Counted from the first letter of the stretch, positions 25,708 through 35,273 are shown. The stretch is DNA of 64,000 nt from Gloeocapsopsis dulcis (GCF_032163395.1 NZ_CP119968.1:5048001-5112000); one strand, 5' to 3'. Numbers and translations: made by a program. Notes: a model not told the origin generated them from the letters alone.

Positions 25708-26676
25708 ATGAGCTATTTAGAAACCGCAGCGCAATTTTACAGTGAAGTTGCCCAAACGCCTCAAGTTGGACTTTGTTGCGTCCAAAGCAGCCCTCTGCAA
25801 TTTCCAGGGCTCAAGATTCCATCACAAATGCAACAGATGAACTATGGTTGTGGTACTACGGTTCATCCTGCTGAACTGATTAATCAACCCACGGTACTAT
25901 ATATTGGTGTTGGTGGTGGCTTAGAAGCGTTACAGTTTGCGTATTTCTCCCGCCGTTCTGGTGGTGTGATTGCGGTGGAACCTGTCGCAGCAATGCGTTT
26001 AGCTGCAAAGCAGAATTTAGAAATTGCTGCACAACAAAATTCTTGGTTTGATCCTAGCTTTGTTGAAATCTGCGAAGGTGATGCGTTTACCTTACCTGTT
26101 GCAGATGCCTCGGTTGATGTTGTTGCCCAAAATTGTTTATTTAATATTTTTGCACCAGACGACCTCTCTAAGGCACTTAAAGAAGCATTTCGGGTGCTAA
26201 AATCTGGTGGAAGATTACAAATGAGTGACCCGATCGCTACTCGTTCCATTCCTATACATTTACAACAAGACCACCGATTACGCGCAATGTGCTTATCAGG
26301 TGCGCTTACCTACGAACAATACATTGAAAAAATCGTTGATGCTGGCTTTGGGCAAGTAGAAATTCGGGCACGTCGTCCTTATCGATTGTTAGATCGCGAT
26401 ACCTACAATTTAGAAGCAGATTTACTCTTAGAAAGTTTAGACTCCGTAGCTTTTAAAGTATCTATTCCAGAAGATGGAGCGTGTATTTTTACAGGTAAAA
26501 CTGCTATATATTGCGGTAAAGAAGAAAAGTTTGATGATGCTAATGGTCACATTTTACAACGCGGTGTACCAGCAGTCGTCTGCGATAAAACAGCAGTTAA
26601 ACTAGCCTCATTACTACAACAAAAAATTATGATTACCAACTCAACATGGCATTATGTCGGCGGTGGTTGCTGTTAA
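25708..26676 (+). CDS. arsM: Arsenosugar-pathway arsenite S-adenosylmethionine methyltransferase
   Basis: 322 aa from the ATG at 25708 (a TTG immediately upstream lengthens the frame by one codon). The methyltransferase core shows VLYIGVGGGLEALQFAYFSR (SAM motif I), VIAVEPVAAM, CEGDAFTLPVADASVDVVAQ and FRVLKSGGRLQMSDPIATR. Arsenic-binding cysteines are candidates at GLCCVQ near the start, C-containing MNYGCG, AMCLSGAL and the terminal GGGCC. It methylates As(III), probably to dimethylarsenite. It lies just upstream of arsS on the same strand, which identifies the arsenosugar version of ArsM. Confidence 0.85.
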   Translation: MSYLETAAQFYSEVAQTPQVGLCCVQSSPLQFPGLKIPSQMQQMNYGCGTTVHPAELINQPTVLYIGVGGGLEALQFAYFSRRSGGVIAVEPVAAMRLAAKQNLEIAAQQNSWFDPSFVEICEGDAFTLPVADASVDVVAQNCLFNIFAPDDLSKALKEAFRVLKSGGRLQMSDPIATRSIPIHLQQDHRLRAMCLSGALTYEQYIEKIVDAGFGQVEIRARRPYRLLDRDTYNLEADLLLESLDSVAFKVSIPEDGACIFTGKTAIYCGKEEKFDDANGHILQRGVPAVVCDKTAVKLASLLQQKIMITNSTWHYVGGGCC

Positions 26677-26694
26677 TTATAACACAGGAGCTTA

Positions 26695-26741
26695 GCGGTT
26701 TTAACCGCAGCTATAAAAATAAAACCTATCTTCATAGGTTT
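26695..26741 (+). terminator. Two consecutive hairpins after arsM
   Basis: GCGGTT/AACCGC (26695-26708) and AAACCTAT/ATAGGTTT (26722-26741, loop CTTC) are perfect short stems directly after the arsM stop. The second is followed by only a weak T-run. They may attenuate transcription between arsM and arsS. Confidence 0.4.
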
Positions 26742-26760
26742 CTATAACTTTGATTTTTAG

Positions 26761-26808
26761 TTAGTCCACGGAGGTGGATGTAGTTTATTAAGCTGCGACT
26801 TCAGCCCA
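26761..26808 (+). repeat. Dispersed repeat 'TTAGTCCACGGAGGTGGA...AGCTGCGACTTCAG', copy 1
   Basis: GTCCACGGAGGTGGAT forms a small hairpin (TCCAC/GTGGA) followed by AGCTGCGACTTCAGCCC. Copies with the same order lie at 33213-33260 and 54609-54650. Confidence 0.6.
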
Positions 26809-26837
26809 GCTATCAATAAAATTTACTTTACCGGATC

Positions 26838-27836
26838 ATGCCACAAACACTATCAGTAACACCATTTAAAACAAAGCTTTGTTCATCTTTCACTAAAAGC
26901 AAAATTAAGGTACTGCAAGTTAATTTGGGTAAGCGTTGTAATTTAGCTTGTACGCATTGTCATGTGGAAGCAGGACCAAAACGTACTGAAGAACTTTCTC
27001 CTGAAGTTTGCGAACAACTAATTCAAGTTATTCAAACTTTTCCTGAGATTGAGATTGTTGATTTAACTGGCGGCGCACCAGAAATGAATTACGGATTTAA
27101 ACCATTAGTACAAGCTGCAAAAACTGCAGGAAAACAAGTGATTGTACGTTCTAATCTGGTGATTTATTTTGAATCAGGCTTTGCAGATCTGCCAGAGTTT
27201 TTTGCTCAAAATCAACTTCATATTGTAGCATCACTGCCTTGTTATTTATCTGATAATGTTGATAAAATGCGTGGTTCTGGTGTATTTGATGCATCAATTC
27301 GGGCTTTACAGTGGCTCAATCAACAAGGATATGGCAAAGAACCAAATCTTATTTTAGATTTAGTCTTTAATCCCCAATTACCTATAAGTGAAGAAAAATT
27401 TTCCTTACCTCCAGACCAAGATAAGCTAGAACAAACTTATAAAATGTTCTTGCAAGAACATTTTGGTATTGTGTTTAATAATCTTTTTACGATTGCAAAT
27501 TTACCTGTGGGCAGAACTGCTGGGTATCTACAACGTCAAAAGCTATACGTTCCCTATTTAAAATTTTTAGAAGATAATTTTAATGCAAGTACTGTAGAGC
27601 ATTTGATGTGCCGCAATGAATTGTCAGTAGATTATCTGGGAAATATTTATGATTGTGATTTTAATCAGATGATGAATTTACCTGCAAAAACTCGTAACGG
27701 TGAAGTGCTGACTATTGCCAAGCTACTCGAAGCTAGAACTTTAGATTTAATTGCCGAAATCCAAACAGCACCTTATTGCTACGGTTGTACTGCTGGTTCG
27801 GGTTCTAGTTGTGGTGGTGCTTTAGTGGAAGAGTAG
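26838..27836 (+). CDS. arsS: Arsenosugar biosynthesis radical SAM enzyme
   Basis: 332 aa radical SAM protein. The [4Fe-4S] motif is CNLACTHCHVEAGP near residues 34-47 (CxxxCxxC). It is followed by VDLTGGAPEMN (the GGE-like motif as GGAPE) and VIVRSNLV. The C-terminal region with NELSVDYLGNIYDCDFNQM and YCYGCTAGSGSSCGG is typical of ArsS and could hold auxiliary cluster cysteines. ArsS builds the 5-deoxyribosyl-dimethylarsine-type intermediate of arsenosugars from SAM. It follows arsM, the enzyme supplying its methylated arsenical. Spacing is about 160 bp, with hairpins and a repeat between. Confidence 0.9.
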   Translation: MPQTLSVTPFKTKLCSSFTKSKIKVLQVNLGKRCNLACTHCHVEAGPKRTEELSPEVCEQLIQVIQTFPEIEIVDLTGGAPEMNYGFKPLVQAAKTAGKQVIVRSNLVIYFESGFADLPEFFAQNQLHIVASLPCYLSDNVDKMRGSGVFDASIRALQWLNQQGYGKEPNLILDLVFNPQLPISEEKFSLPPDQDKLEQTYKMFLQEHFGIVFNNLFTIANLPVGRTAGYLQRQKLYVPYLKFLEDNFNASTVEHLMCRNELSVDYLGNIYDCDFNQMMNLPAKTRNGEVLTIAKLLEARTLDLIAEIQTAPYCYGCTAGSGSSCGGALVEE

Positions 27837-27911
27837 TAGAAAATTGGGTTTTTGAGATGCGATCGCCTTCTTTCTGCACATCGGCTATTATGTTTAGGCT
27901 CTGAATATGAA

Positions 27912-27996
27912 CAAACCACAGAGGATGACACATGAAAAGTGGGCGGGTTTCCCGACTTGAGCAAAGTGTCCGTGCGCAGAGTGCACAGAGGAAAGA
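27912..27996. repeat. Dispersed 'ACCACAGAG...GCACAGAGGAAAG' repeat with hairpin, second copy
   Basis: Same outer arms as at 417-500, here enclosing CGGGTTTCCCG (27944-27954), a hairpin of another sequence. The outer repeat is shared and the inner insert differs, as if small hairpin elements enter the same host repeat. Confidence 0.6.
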
Positions 27997-28558
27997 AAAG
28001 ACTAAAAGATGAAAATAGCTAACCGATGATATGTATGGCTAGCTATCTTAGGTTGTTTTTAGGTGAGTTAATAGTACCAAGCAACAAGGCTAGTAGTCCT
28101 ATCTCCTGATCAAGGACTACAAGAATACACTAGCTGCAATCCAGTACAGTACTAGGAATGACACCACACCTATCCACAAGTAAAGTCTATTATTCAAAAG
28201 TTTATTCATACTGCGATAAATAACCACAAAGCTATTGATGCACTACTGCTATGTTATCTTTGCTCGTTAGGTTAAACATCTATCAGTAGTCTGATTAGGA
28301 CTTGACAAAATAATTCAAGTGTGTAGGCACTAGTACTTAGGTTAACTTAAAAAACAGTTGCGTGCTTTTGGTACGAATTAGTATGGGAATTCATGTGGTT
28401 AAAATCCCAAAAACTACCTCATTGTAACCTTCCTGTCACCCCGTCAAGTCGTCAATACTAGTATGCACTCAGAAATTGAGTACTTAATCCTGACAATTTA
28501 TCTTCTGCTTTAGGAACTGTCCGATGATTGCTCCATCCCATCCAATCACAACACAATT
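27997..28558. other. Gene-free stretch after arsS
   Basis: About 560 bp of unremarkable DNA between arsS and the convergent membrane-protein gene. No ORF, RNA or clear terminator. Confidence 0.4.
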
Positions 28559-31500
28559 TCATTCCCAAGTTGCTAATTCTCGAATCCAAGTTTGCACTAG
28601 TGCGATCGTTTGACTGCGACGGGCTTCAAATGTTGCAGCAATCCAAATAAATAATAATCCTACTACAATACCAATTGCCCATAAGAGTAAAGAATAATTA
28701 TCAATGAATAACCACAGTTGACGTAAGACTTTAAAAATGAAAGTCAACGTTCCGACATATAGATAGGCGCGAGTGCGAAATACTATTCCTGCTAAAATTA
28801 AACCTACACTGAGGAAGATAGTAAAAATTCCCTGCCACAAACTATTATCCGATTGATATAAAGCTGTTAAACAAAATAACCCGACAGCTAAAGTACGCAG
28901 GATATGACGCTTTTCCTTTGCAGTGGGCGATCGCAATATTGGATCGACTTGAGCAAGATAAAGTAACGAACCACTTAATACTGATACATACCACAAAGGA
29001 TCGCTGAGATTCCCATCTTGTAATATTCTAATAATTGCCCAATCAGCTAAAGCAATACTCAAATAACTGAGGCGAATTTCGTTTTCTACCCTTGCCAGCC
29101 AAGCGTAAAAGGCTGCTACTAAAAACAAACTTTGAATCGAGCCGCCAACTGTGAAAAAGACAATTACCCCTGGCAAAATAGTAGCAGAACGCTGCCATGG
29201 TTGTTTCGACCATCCCCAGGTTTGCCAAGGTAATGAATATAAAAGATAGGCGAAAATACAAGCGATCGCAGATGCCCAATTTAAGAGAGCGGTTAAAGGT
29301 AAAATTCGAGCTAAGAGGTGGGCGATCGCAATTATTAATTGTACAACGCCCAAATATACCCAAAAATTGCGATTGCGTCCTTGCCAAGCTGCATAAGCTG
29401 CTAATACTACCGTGACTCCTAGCCATAGACTGCTACCAAAGTTACTTAAAGTTGTTCCCAACGCCAACAGGGATAGACTACCACCTCCCCAGTGGAGGTG
29501 AGTTATTACAAGTAATTCTTGAGGTACGAGTCGCCAGTAAAATAGCAACCAACGGGACAAAAAACGATATGTAATTGCGATCGCACAAGCTAAGGCGGAT
29601 AGTAATACTATGCCATCTCCTACTTGTCCTCCCTGAGACTGCAACAACTGATAAATTAAGAGTTCGTAAGCAGCAAAAGAAATACCAAATATAGATATAT
29701 ATGTAACTAGTTTGAGATGAGATAAACGCCTACCAACACCAATTCCTGTTAATGCTGCTGCTAAAGTATAGATTCCGGTGTATGCTGTAAATGTATGATG
29801 GGCAAAAGTTAACCCTAAAACTGCATAAATACGAGGGATAACGTGCCAGCTAGAAAAGTAGGGAAATCCAGAACGACGTACCCACAAATCGCTACTTAGT
29901 TGCGTTGCTAATCCCAATCCTAAATTTGCAATCGCAATATTTATCAAAGATGGTACAGTCCACCAAATAATACTCGATACAACTATCTCTGTACCCCAAG
30001 CAATACCGTAAAAATATAAATTTGTTGGCTGTTGCCAGTTTCGATAAGTAATTGCCCCTGTAGTTAAAACTGCTGCCAGAACTATAGATAAATTTTGAAT
30101 TGAGTAAATTTCCAGCCTGCCTAAGGTGAGGAAAATTAAGTTAATTATACTCAGCGCGATCGCCCAATTATTCAATGCAGATCGATAAATTTCTGTAGGA
30201 ATAAATCGCCATAACACCCACAATCCCCACAAAGCAACTCCAATCCATATTGGCAACCAATTTATCGGAATTGTGCCCCAAATTTGCCACAGACAAGTGC
30301 CGCTAAAACTCAAGCCAAAACCGACAGTTATTATAGCTGCAAGTTGCGATCGCAATTTTTGCGTGTTGACTAACATTAAACCCGTTGCGATTGCTGTACT
30401 AATTAATAAAGGAGTTACACTAAATTCAGTTAGTCCTTGTGCTGAAAGTAAGGTAAGAACACTTAACCAACTTGCTAATCTTGTTTGAGGAATAGAACGA
30501 TTAGCTAGAAAAGCGAGACAGGCGGGGGTGGCTAACCAAATTAATCCCCAATATGGATTTGATTCTATCAGTAAGGGATAGCTCAATCCTGCTAAGACTA
30601 AACCGATATACCACGCACTACGTTGCCATACTGGAGCGAATATTTGTAGGTTTCTACTAGTGAAGCCCCATTCTGCTACCATTCCAATTAACAAAATAAT
30701 TGCCCAAAATCGAGCATCTAAATTGGGAAACCCCCAACCTATCCACGCACCTACAGTTAATATTCCAGTTACGTGCGTCAGATAGATTAACCATGCAGCA
30801 GATGTTAAACGTTGGCAAAGAGCAAAAATTAACGTCAATGTGGCAGCTAATAAGTATAGCGATCGCACCAAGGGATGAAGCAGGCTAACAAAGGCAAGGA
30901 CAATACCTAATATCAATGCCATACCTGCAGTATAGTTAGCTAATGCTGGTTGAGCAGCACGACGCAGACGCGAAGCAACTATTAGAGTGATAATAAGATA
31001 AGGAAAAAGTGCCAGTCCGATAAGTTCTCCAGCGATTAAATTCCCTCCAGCAATTTGAGTTGCCAAGGCAAGAATTTGCTGTCTCCCTGCAATGGGAATC
31101 ATCCGCCACAATAGACAGTATGCCTGCAACCCGACAAAAAATAAGGCGATTAAATCCCATACTTGCCAAAGTCGTTGCAGACGATTTGCTAATAACCAGA
31201 TACCTAAAATACTAACTGCGATCACTTGCCAAGGTGGTTCGACACCAACAGCGACTATCCAACCTAATACTAATAACCCAATCCCCGTGACGAACAGCGG
31301 TTGCACCTGACGACGAGTCAACCAACAAAGCAGCCAACCGCAGATTCCTAATGCAAGTCCAATGGCATCTATTGGTACACCTGCTCGTAGTACTCCTCTA
31401 CCTAAAAGTAGTAAGGTAGAGATAGCAATAACAACGCCACCAATTCCTAAATCTGTTAAACCTTCTCGACGTTTTTCTACTTGATGCCATAGTACTGCTG

Positions 31501-32236
31501 CTGTACCAACCGTACCGCTATAGATGGCAATTAAGGGAAATCCAGATAACGTCCATCCCATTTGCAACCAACTCAGTGCCAGAACGTTACTCGTAATTGG
31601 TAGTGCAGATTGCAGCAACCTCCAAGCGATCGCGGATAAGCTAAGAATAGCGATCGCTCCAATAACTAACCCAAATCCACTCCGCCACAGTTGGAAACCG
31701 TCGATTGCCCAAAAGTTAATTGGAATTAGTAATAAAGTAGTGACTTGTAAAATCCTACTGGTTAAATTTAAATTTGGTTGTTGCCACGTCCACAAGCAAG
31801 CAAGCCAAAATGCCAGGGTGTAGCCAAATAAGATGGCATACTGTCCAACTGAAGAAAAGTTTTGCCACTGACTCGCAGCCAGTACCCCAGAGGACACCAC
31901 TACCATGAACACGCCTAAAAACAGCAGCCACACGACGCTAATCTCTGCCATCAAGGAAGATAAAACGCGGCTGAGTATAGGTACAGGACTTCTAGCGGGA
32001 ACTGGTGTTTCTGGTGGCGTAGTGATGAAGTCTGCTGAAGGAGTGATTTCAGGTACGGGTAAGGGACAAATTAGGTGAGTGCGACAAATTCGGAGAACTT
32101 GAGTGTCAGAAAGTAACTTCAGACGCAACCACAGATCTAGCCCTTCTAACAACTGGGGTTGTGTAGCTGATACTCTTATCTCTATCTCGATTTGCTCTGG
32201 TGAGGTCATGGGTAACTGCGTCAGCGCATACCTCAT
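28559..32236 (-). CDS. Giant polytopic membrane protein, DUF2157-like
   Basis: 1225 aa. A soluble N-terminal part (~residues 1-85, ending in a Pro/Thr-rich linker TPPETPVPARSPVP) precedes more than 30 hydrophobic segments running to the C-terminus. The soluble part plus first helices (LLEGLDLWLRLKLLSD, then MAEISVVWLLFLGVFMVVVSSG) resemble cyanobacterial DUF2157 proteins. No catalytic motif, nucleotide-binding site or transporter signature is visible. Trp is frequent at segment ends. The start at 32236 is an ATG; MTSPEQ nine residues in is an alternative. Monocistronic, function unknown. Confidence 0.75.
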   Translation of the reverse strand: MRYALTQLPMTSPEQIEIEIRVSATQPQLLEGLDLWLRLKLLSDTQVLRICRTHLICPLPVPEITPSADFITTPPETPVPARSPVPILSRVLSSLMAEISVVWLLFLGVFMVVVSSGVLAASQWQNFSSVGQYAILFGYTLAFWLACLWTWQQPNLNLTSRILQVTTLLLIPINFWAIDGFQLWRSGFGLVIGAIAILSLSAIAWRLLQSALPITSNVLALSWLQMGWTLSGFPLIAIYSGTVGTAAVLWHQVEKRREGLTDLGIGGVVIAISTLLLLGRGVLRAGVPIDAIGLALGICGWLLCWLTRRQVQPLFVTGIGLLVLGWIVAVGVEPPWQVIAVSILGIWLLANRLQRLWQVWDLIALFFVGLQAYCLLWRMIPIAGRQQILALATQIAGGNLIAGELIGLALFPYLIITLIVASRLRRAAQPALANYTAGMALILGIVLAFVSLLHPLVRSLYLLAATLTLIFALCQRLTSAAWLIYLTHVTGILTVGAWIGWGFPNLDARFWAIILLIGMVAEWGFTSRNLQIFAPVWQRSAWYIGLVLAGLSYPLLIESNPYWGLIWLATPACLAFLANRSIPQTRLASWLSVLTLLSAQGLTEFSVTPLLISTAIATGLMLVNTQKLRSQLAAIITVGFGLSFSGTCLWQIWGTIPINWLPIWIGVALWGLWVLWRFIPTEIYRSALNNWAIALSIINLIFLTLGRLEIYSIQNLSIVLAAVLTTGAITYRNWQQPTNLYFYGIAWGTEIVVSSIIWWTVPSLINIAIANLGLGLATQLSSDLWVRRSGFPYFSSWHVIPRIYAVLGLTFAHHTFTAYTGIYTLAAALTGIGVGRRLSHLKLVTYISIFGISFAAYELLIYQLLQSQGGQVGDGIVLLSALACAIAITYRFLSRWLLFYWRLVPQELLVITHLHWGGGSLSLLALGTTLSNFGSSLWLGVTVVLAAYAAWQGRNRNFWVYLGVVQLIIAIAHLLARILPLTALLNWASAIACIFAYLLYSLPWQTWGWSKQPWQRSATILPGVIVFFTVGGSIQSLFLVAAFYAWLARVENEIRLSYLSIALADWAIIRILQDGNLSDPLWYVSVLSGSLLYLAQVDPILRSPTAKEKRHILRTLAVGLFCLTALYQSDNSLWQGIFTIFLSVGLILAGIVFRTRAYLYVGTLTFIFKVLRQLWLFIDNYSLLLWAIGIVVGLLFIWIAATFEARRSQTIALVQTWIRELATWE

Positions 32237-32400
32237 AATGGCGAGTTTGGGAAATTAGACGCTTGGCAAATGTGCTAGTTTTTAAGCTGGCGATCGCTTA
32301 TGCTTGCACCTAGAGGTTTAATCTCATCGCTGGATTGTATAACTATGAGCTTGGCTGACCTCAAAGCATCTCTGTCTAATTTTCTTTTGCAAGAAACTTA

Positions 32401-33144
32401 ATGAAAATCAAAGTTATCAACCCCAATACCACAGCAAGCATGACACAAAAAATTACTGAGGCAGCGATCGCTGTGGCAAGTCCTGGAACTGAAATTATTG
32501 CGTGTAATCCAGATATGGGACCAGTTTCGATTGAGGGACACTATGATGAAGCGCTGAGTGTTGTTGGCATTCTTGAAGAAATTAAAAAAGGAGAAGCCGC
32601 AGGCATTGATGGTTATGTAATTGCTTGCTTTGGCGATCCTGGATTACTCGCCGCACGAGAATTGGCAAAAGGTCCGGTGTTGGGAATTGCGGAAGCTGCC
32701 ATGCACGCTGCAAGTTTGATCGCAACTGGATTTTCAATCGTAACAACCTTAAGTCGTACGCGGGTCATTGCCCAACATTTAGTCGCAAACTACGGTATGA
32801 CGCACTTTTGTCGTCAAATTCGGGCGATAGATTTACCCGTACTCGAACTTGAAGATGAAAATTCTCATGCCAGGAAGACAATACTAGCAGAATGTCGTCA
32901 AGCTTTAGCGGAAGATGGTGCAGGAGCGATCGTTTTAGGGTGTGGTGGTATGGCTGATTTATCAGCGCAACTGAGTCAAGAGTTAGGAGTTCCAGTAATT
33001 GATGGTGTTAGTGTTGCAGTTAAATTTGTTGAAGCTTTAGTAAGTTTGGGCTTGAATACGAGTAAAAAGGGCGATCTAGCTTATCCCATTGCTAAGCCCT
33101 ATACTGGAATGCTTCACGCTTTTGCTTTTGTGAATCAATTGTAA
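32401..33144 (+). CDS. Asp/Glu racemase-superfamily enzyme, hydantoin/allantoin racemase type
   Basis: 247 aa. IKVINPNTTASM at the N-terminus is the signature of the hydantoin-racemase (HyuE) / allantoin-racemase (HpxA) group. The two catalytic cysteines are in VIACFGDPGLL (~residue 79) and VLGCGGMADL (~residue 180), the two-base mechanism of the superfamily. It would interconvert stereoisomers of 5-substituted hydantoins or allantoin. An M20 carbamoylase/allantoate-amidohydrolase-type gene lies at 52980 and a GntR regulator at 34265, consistent with one nitrogen-salvage pathway. The substrate cannot be decided from sequence. Confidence 0.85.
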   Translation: MKIKVINPNTTASMTQKITEAAIAVASPGTEIIACNPDMGPVSIEGHYDEALSVVGILEEIKKGEAAGIDGYVIACFGDPGLLAARELAKGPVLGIAEAAMHAASLIATGFSIVTTLSRTRVIAQHLVANYGMTHFCRQIRAIDLPVLELEDENSHARKTILAECRQALAEDGAGAIVLGCGGMADLSAQLSQELGVPVIDGVSVAVKFVEALVSLGLNTSKKGDLAYPIAKPYTGMLHAFAFVNQL

Positions 33145-33212
33145 GAATTTCAAGATGCTCTCCGACTGAAGTCGGGGCTATCCAGACGAAGTTGACGAGC
33201 GCACACTCTCAC

Positions 33213-33260
33213 TAGTCCACGAAGGTGAACTTTATTTATTTAGCTGCGAATTTCATTCGC
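33213..33260 (+). repeat. Dispersed repeat 'TAGTCCACGAAGGTGAAC...AGCTGCGAATTTCA', copy 2
   Basis: Same order as at 26761-26808: CTAGTCCACGAAGGTGAAC, then TTAGCTGCGAATTTC. Upstream, CCGACT/AGTCGG (33162-33175) forms a hairpin that may belong to the same unit and end the racemase transcript. Confidence 0.6.
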
Positions 33261-33279
33261 CAAGCATTTTTGAATAAAA

Positions 33280-33756
33280 TTACCCTAAATCGAAGCACAT
33301 TTCATTACTTTGAGTAAAGCCTAAGCTAGAGTACACAGGTTTACCCAAAGGAGACGCATGAAGAACTGCTCTTGTACAACCGATGGATTTAAGGTAGTCG
33401 AGTGCTTCTGACGTTAGCTGTTTTGCAATACCTTGTCTGCGGTAAGCTGGCTCAACATAAACACCCCAGATGTAGCCACTTTTACGATACTGCTCGGTTA
33501 GAACATTGGGGTAAAGCCCAGCAAATAACTGACAACCTACAGAACCGACAACTTTACGATCAACTTCGGCGACAAAAGCTTGGTAAGACAAATCTTGACG
33601 TACGCGTTCGATAAACTCTAGCGTGATTTCTCGCCAGTCAGACTTAACAGAATCAGCAGAAAGATTATTATCTTGCCACATCAAAAAGAAATGCTCCGCA
33701 ATGATTAAATCTTCTTGCGGAGTTGCTACGCGAATTTTGCAGTGCGGCGATCGCAT
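33280..33756 (-). CDS. GNAT-family N-acetyltransferase
   Basis: 158 aa from the ATG at 33756 (MRSPHCKIRVATPQED). A GTG at 33798 would overlap the upstream gene; the 33756 start is 10 bp after that gene's stop and has AAGGA eight bases before it. The CoA loop is EPAYRRQGIAKQLT, preceded by YIWGVYV and followed by YSSLGFTQSNEM. It transfers acetyl from acetyl-CoA to an unknown amine. It is the last gene of the minus-strand group regulator - allophanate-hydrolase-like - GNAT, probably one transcript. Confidence 0.85.
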   Translation of the reverse strand: MRSPHCKIRVATPQEDLIIAEHFFLMWQDNNLSADSVKSDWREITLEFIERVRQDLSYQAFVAEVDRKVVGSVGCQLFAGLYPNVLTEQYRKSGYIWGVYVEPAYRRQGIAKQLTSEALDYLKSIGCTRAVLHASPLGKPVYSSLGFTQSNEMCFDLG

Positions 33757-33766
33757 TCTTACATCC

Positions 33767-34174
33767 TTAATTCGCAGCTTTATAAGCTGCCCAGCCACCG
33801 TGCTGCGAAATATCAGTCCAATTATATTTTTCTACTAACTCTTGCGGATAAAGAAACGCAGTAAGAACTTCACCATCTTCTAGAACGATATTACTCGGAT
33901 ACATATTTGGTGGTTCTGTTGATGCTAGGTAGTCAAACTGTTCTTGAGTAAGTTCATAGACTTCCCCTGGAATTGAAATTCCTCCTTGTTCTACTTCGTA
34001 AATTGCGGGATGCCAACCGTCACCTGCTGCATGAAGTCGATAACGAGATTGTGTTTTTGCTTCCTTGATAAACTTTGCAGATTGTAGGTTTTGATGATCG
34101 GGTTGTCCGCGTAACGCTGAACCACAAATAAAGATCCGTTTTGTGCCAGAGTTTAAGTTAGTGGTCTTGGTCAT
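33767..34174 (-). CDS. GGCT-fold protein, like allophanate hydrolase C-terminal domain
   Basis: 135 aa. RIFICGSALRGQPDHQNL, SRYRLHAAGDGWHPAIYEV, PGEVYELTQEQFDYL and GGWAAYKAAN follow the gamma-glutamylcyclotransferase-like fold. They are closest to the C-terminal domain of allophanate hydrolase (AtzF), which acts on N-carboxyurea-type intermediates. The acidic residue in ASTEPPN is a candidate catalytic Glu. The amidase domain of AtzF is absent, so this is a free-standing version. Its place beside a GntR/FCD regulator and racemase suggests urea/hydantoin-type nitrogen metabolism. Function not proven. Confidence 0.7.
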   Translation of the reverse strand: MTKTTNLNSGTKRIFICGSALRGQPDHQNLQSAKFIKEAKTQSRYRLHAAGDGWHPAIYEVEQGGISIPGEVYELTQEQFDYLASTEPPNMYPSNIVLEDGEVLTAFLYPQELVEKYNWTDISQHGGWAAYKAAN

Positions 34175-34264
34175 ATCTATTGTGAATAATTGCCAGTCAA
34201 ATTAGTTTAAAAATAAATGCGATCGCGAATTTTACATCTCAGCCATCCAAAGCCTAAAATTTTA

Positions 34265-34975
34265 TCAACCTTCTTGAACAATGCCACAGGTTTGTTGCAA
34301 ATTCTTCATTTCCCGCACAACTCGCTCTTTACTGGCAACAAGATGAGCTTTGATAGCTTGAGTTGCTGCATCAGTGTTCCGTGCTTGCACTGCTTCATAA
34401 ATCCGGTGATGCTCAGTACGAATTTCTAACACGTCGCGATTATTTTGGATTGTATGAATTCGCAGAAGCATCATTTTATCAAAGACTTGATCCAAAAGCG
34501 ATCGCAGCCATAAATTGCCCGAACTCTCGGCGAGTAAACGGTGAAAACGGTAGTCTAAATCAAGAAGTTGAAAGTTAGTTAGTTGAGATGGTTTACTATT
34601 TATGAGCTTTTCAGCTTGCATCACCATCACGTTCAAGTTTTGAATGTGAGCTTCGGTAGCATTTTCACAAGCTTCTGCTACGGATAATTGCTCAAGTGCT
34701 AGTCGGCAATCGTACAACTGTACGGCATCGACCATGGAAATTGTGGCGACACGCAAAATATTGTGCGGCTCCACGACAACTAATTCCTCGCGTTGCAGTT
34801 GCCGCAGTGCCTCCCGAATTGGAGTTCGACTCACCTGTAACTTTTTGGCAAGATGAGTTTCTATTAACCGCTGTCCTGGAGTTAGTTCACCTGATAGGAT
34901 AGCCGTACGTAATGCTTGATAAGTTTGCTCCTGTAGTGATTGATTACGCTGGAGCGATCGCGGTGACAGGGGCAA
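34265..34975 (-). CDS. GntR-family regulator, FCD (FadR-like) subfamily
   Basis: 236 aa. The N-terminal winged helix is TYQALRTAILSGELTPGQRL ... VSRTPIREALRQLQREELV (residues ~17-75). The C-terminal FCD helical domain (~90-225) has the metal-binding pattern (D in LYDCRLALEQ, H in LDYRFHRLLAE, H in EHHRIYEAV). FCD ligands are usually small carboxylates or similar metabolites. The start is TTG at 34975, supported by AAGGAG seven bases upstream and no closer ATG. An operator-like palindrome lies about 100 bp upstream (35073-35087). It probably controls its own transcript and the amidase locus at 52.6-54.2 kb. Confidence 0.88.
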   Translation of the reverse strand: MPLSPRSLQRNQSLQEQTYQALRTAILSGELTPGQRLIETHLAKKLQVSRTPIREALRQLQREELVVVEPHNILRVATISMVDAVQLYDCRLALEQLSVAEACENATEAHIQNLNVMVMQAEKLINSKPSQLTNFQLLDLDYRFHRLLAESSGNLWLRSLLDQVFDKMMLLRIHTIQNNRDVLEIRTEHHRIYEAVQARNTDAATQAIKAHLVASKERVVREMKNLQQTCGIVQEG

Positions 34976-35072
34976 AGTATTACTCCTTAATGTTTACAGT
35001 ATATGTTGCAGCCGCTAATTGTTTTAAGTGGAGAAGATAGCATCCAAAAATCAGAATTTATTTGTCGGCAAC

Positions 35073-35087
35073 TGTATACAGGATACA
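35073..35087. promoter_or_regulatory. Palindromic operator upstream of gntR (TGTATACAGGATACA)
   Basis: TGTAT-N5-ATACA, followed by ATAAATATTGT. The same 15-mer with one difference, and a similar downstream ATAAA...TTGT, recurs at 52623-52637. TGTAT/ATACA half-sites suit FCD-type GntR regulators. Confidence 0.6.
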
Positions 35088-35273
35088 ATAAATATTGTCT
35101 TTGATCATAACTACTTGAGAAAAAACTGATGGTTTGAGTTTGATCCTAGAAGCCGTAACTAGTGGTAAAAGCGATACCAACTCATGAATACTAAAAGAAT
35201 AGTAGCAATTACTAATACTGCTAGATAATCAAGCGCATACTTCAGTTATAAATACTTGTCCTTGGAAGTAGTT

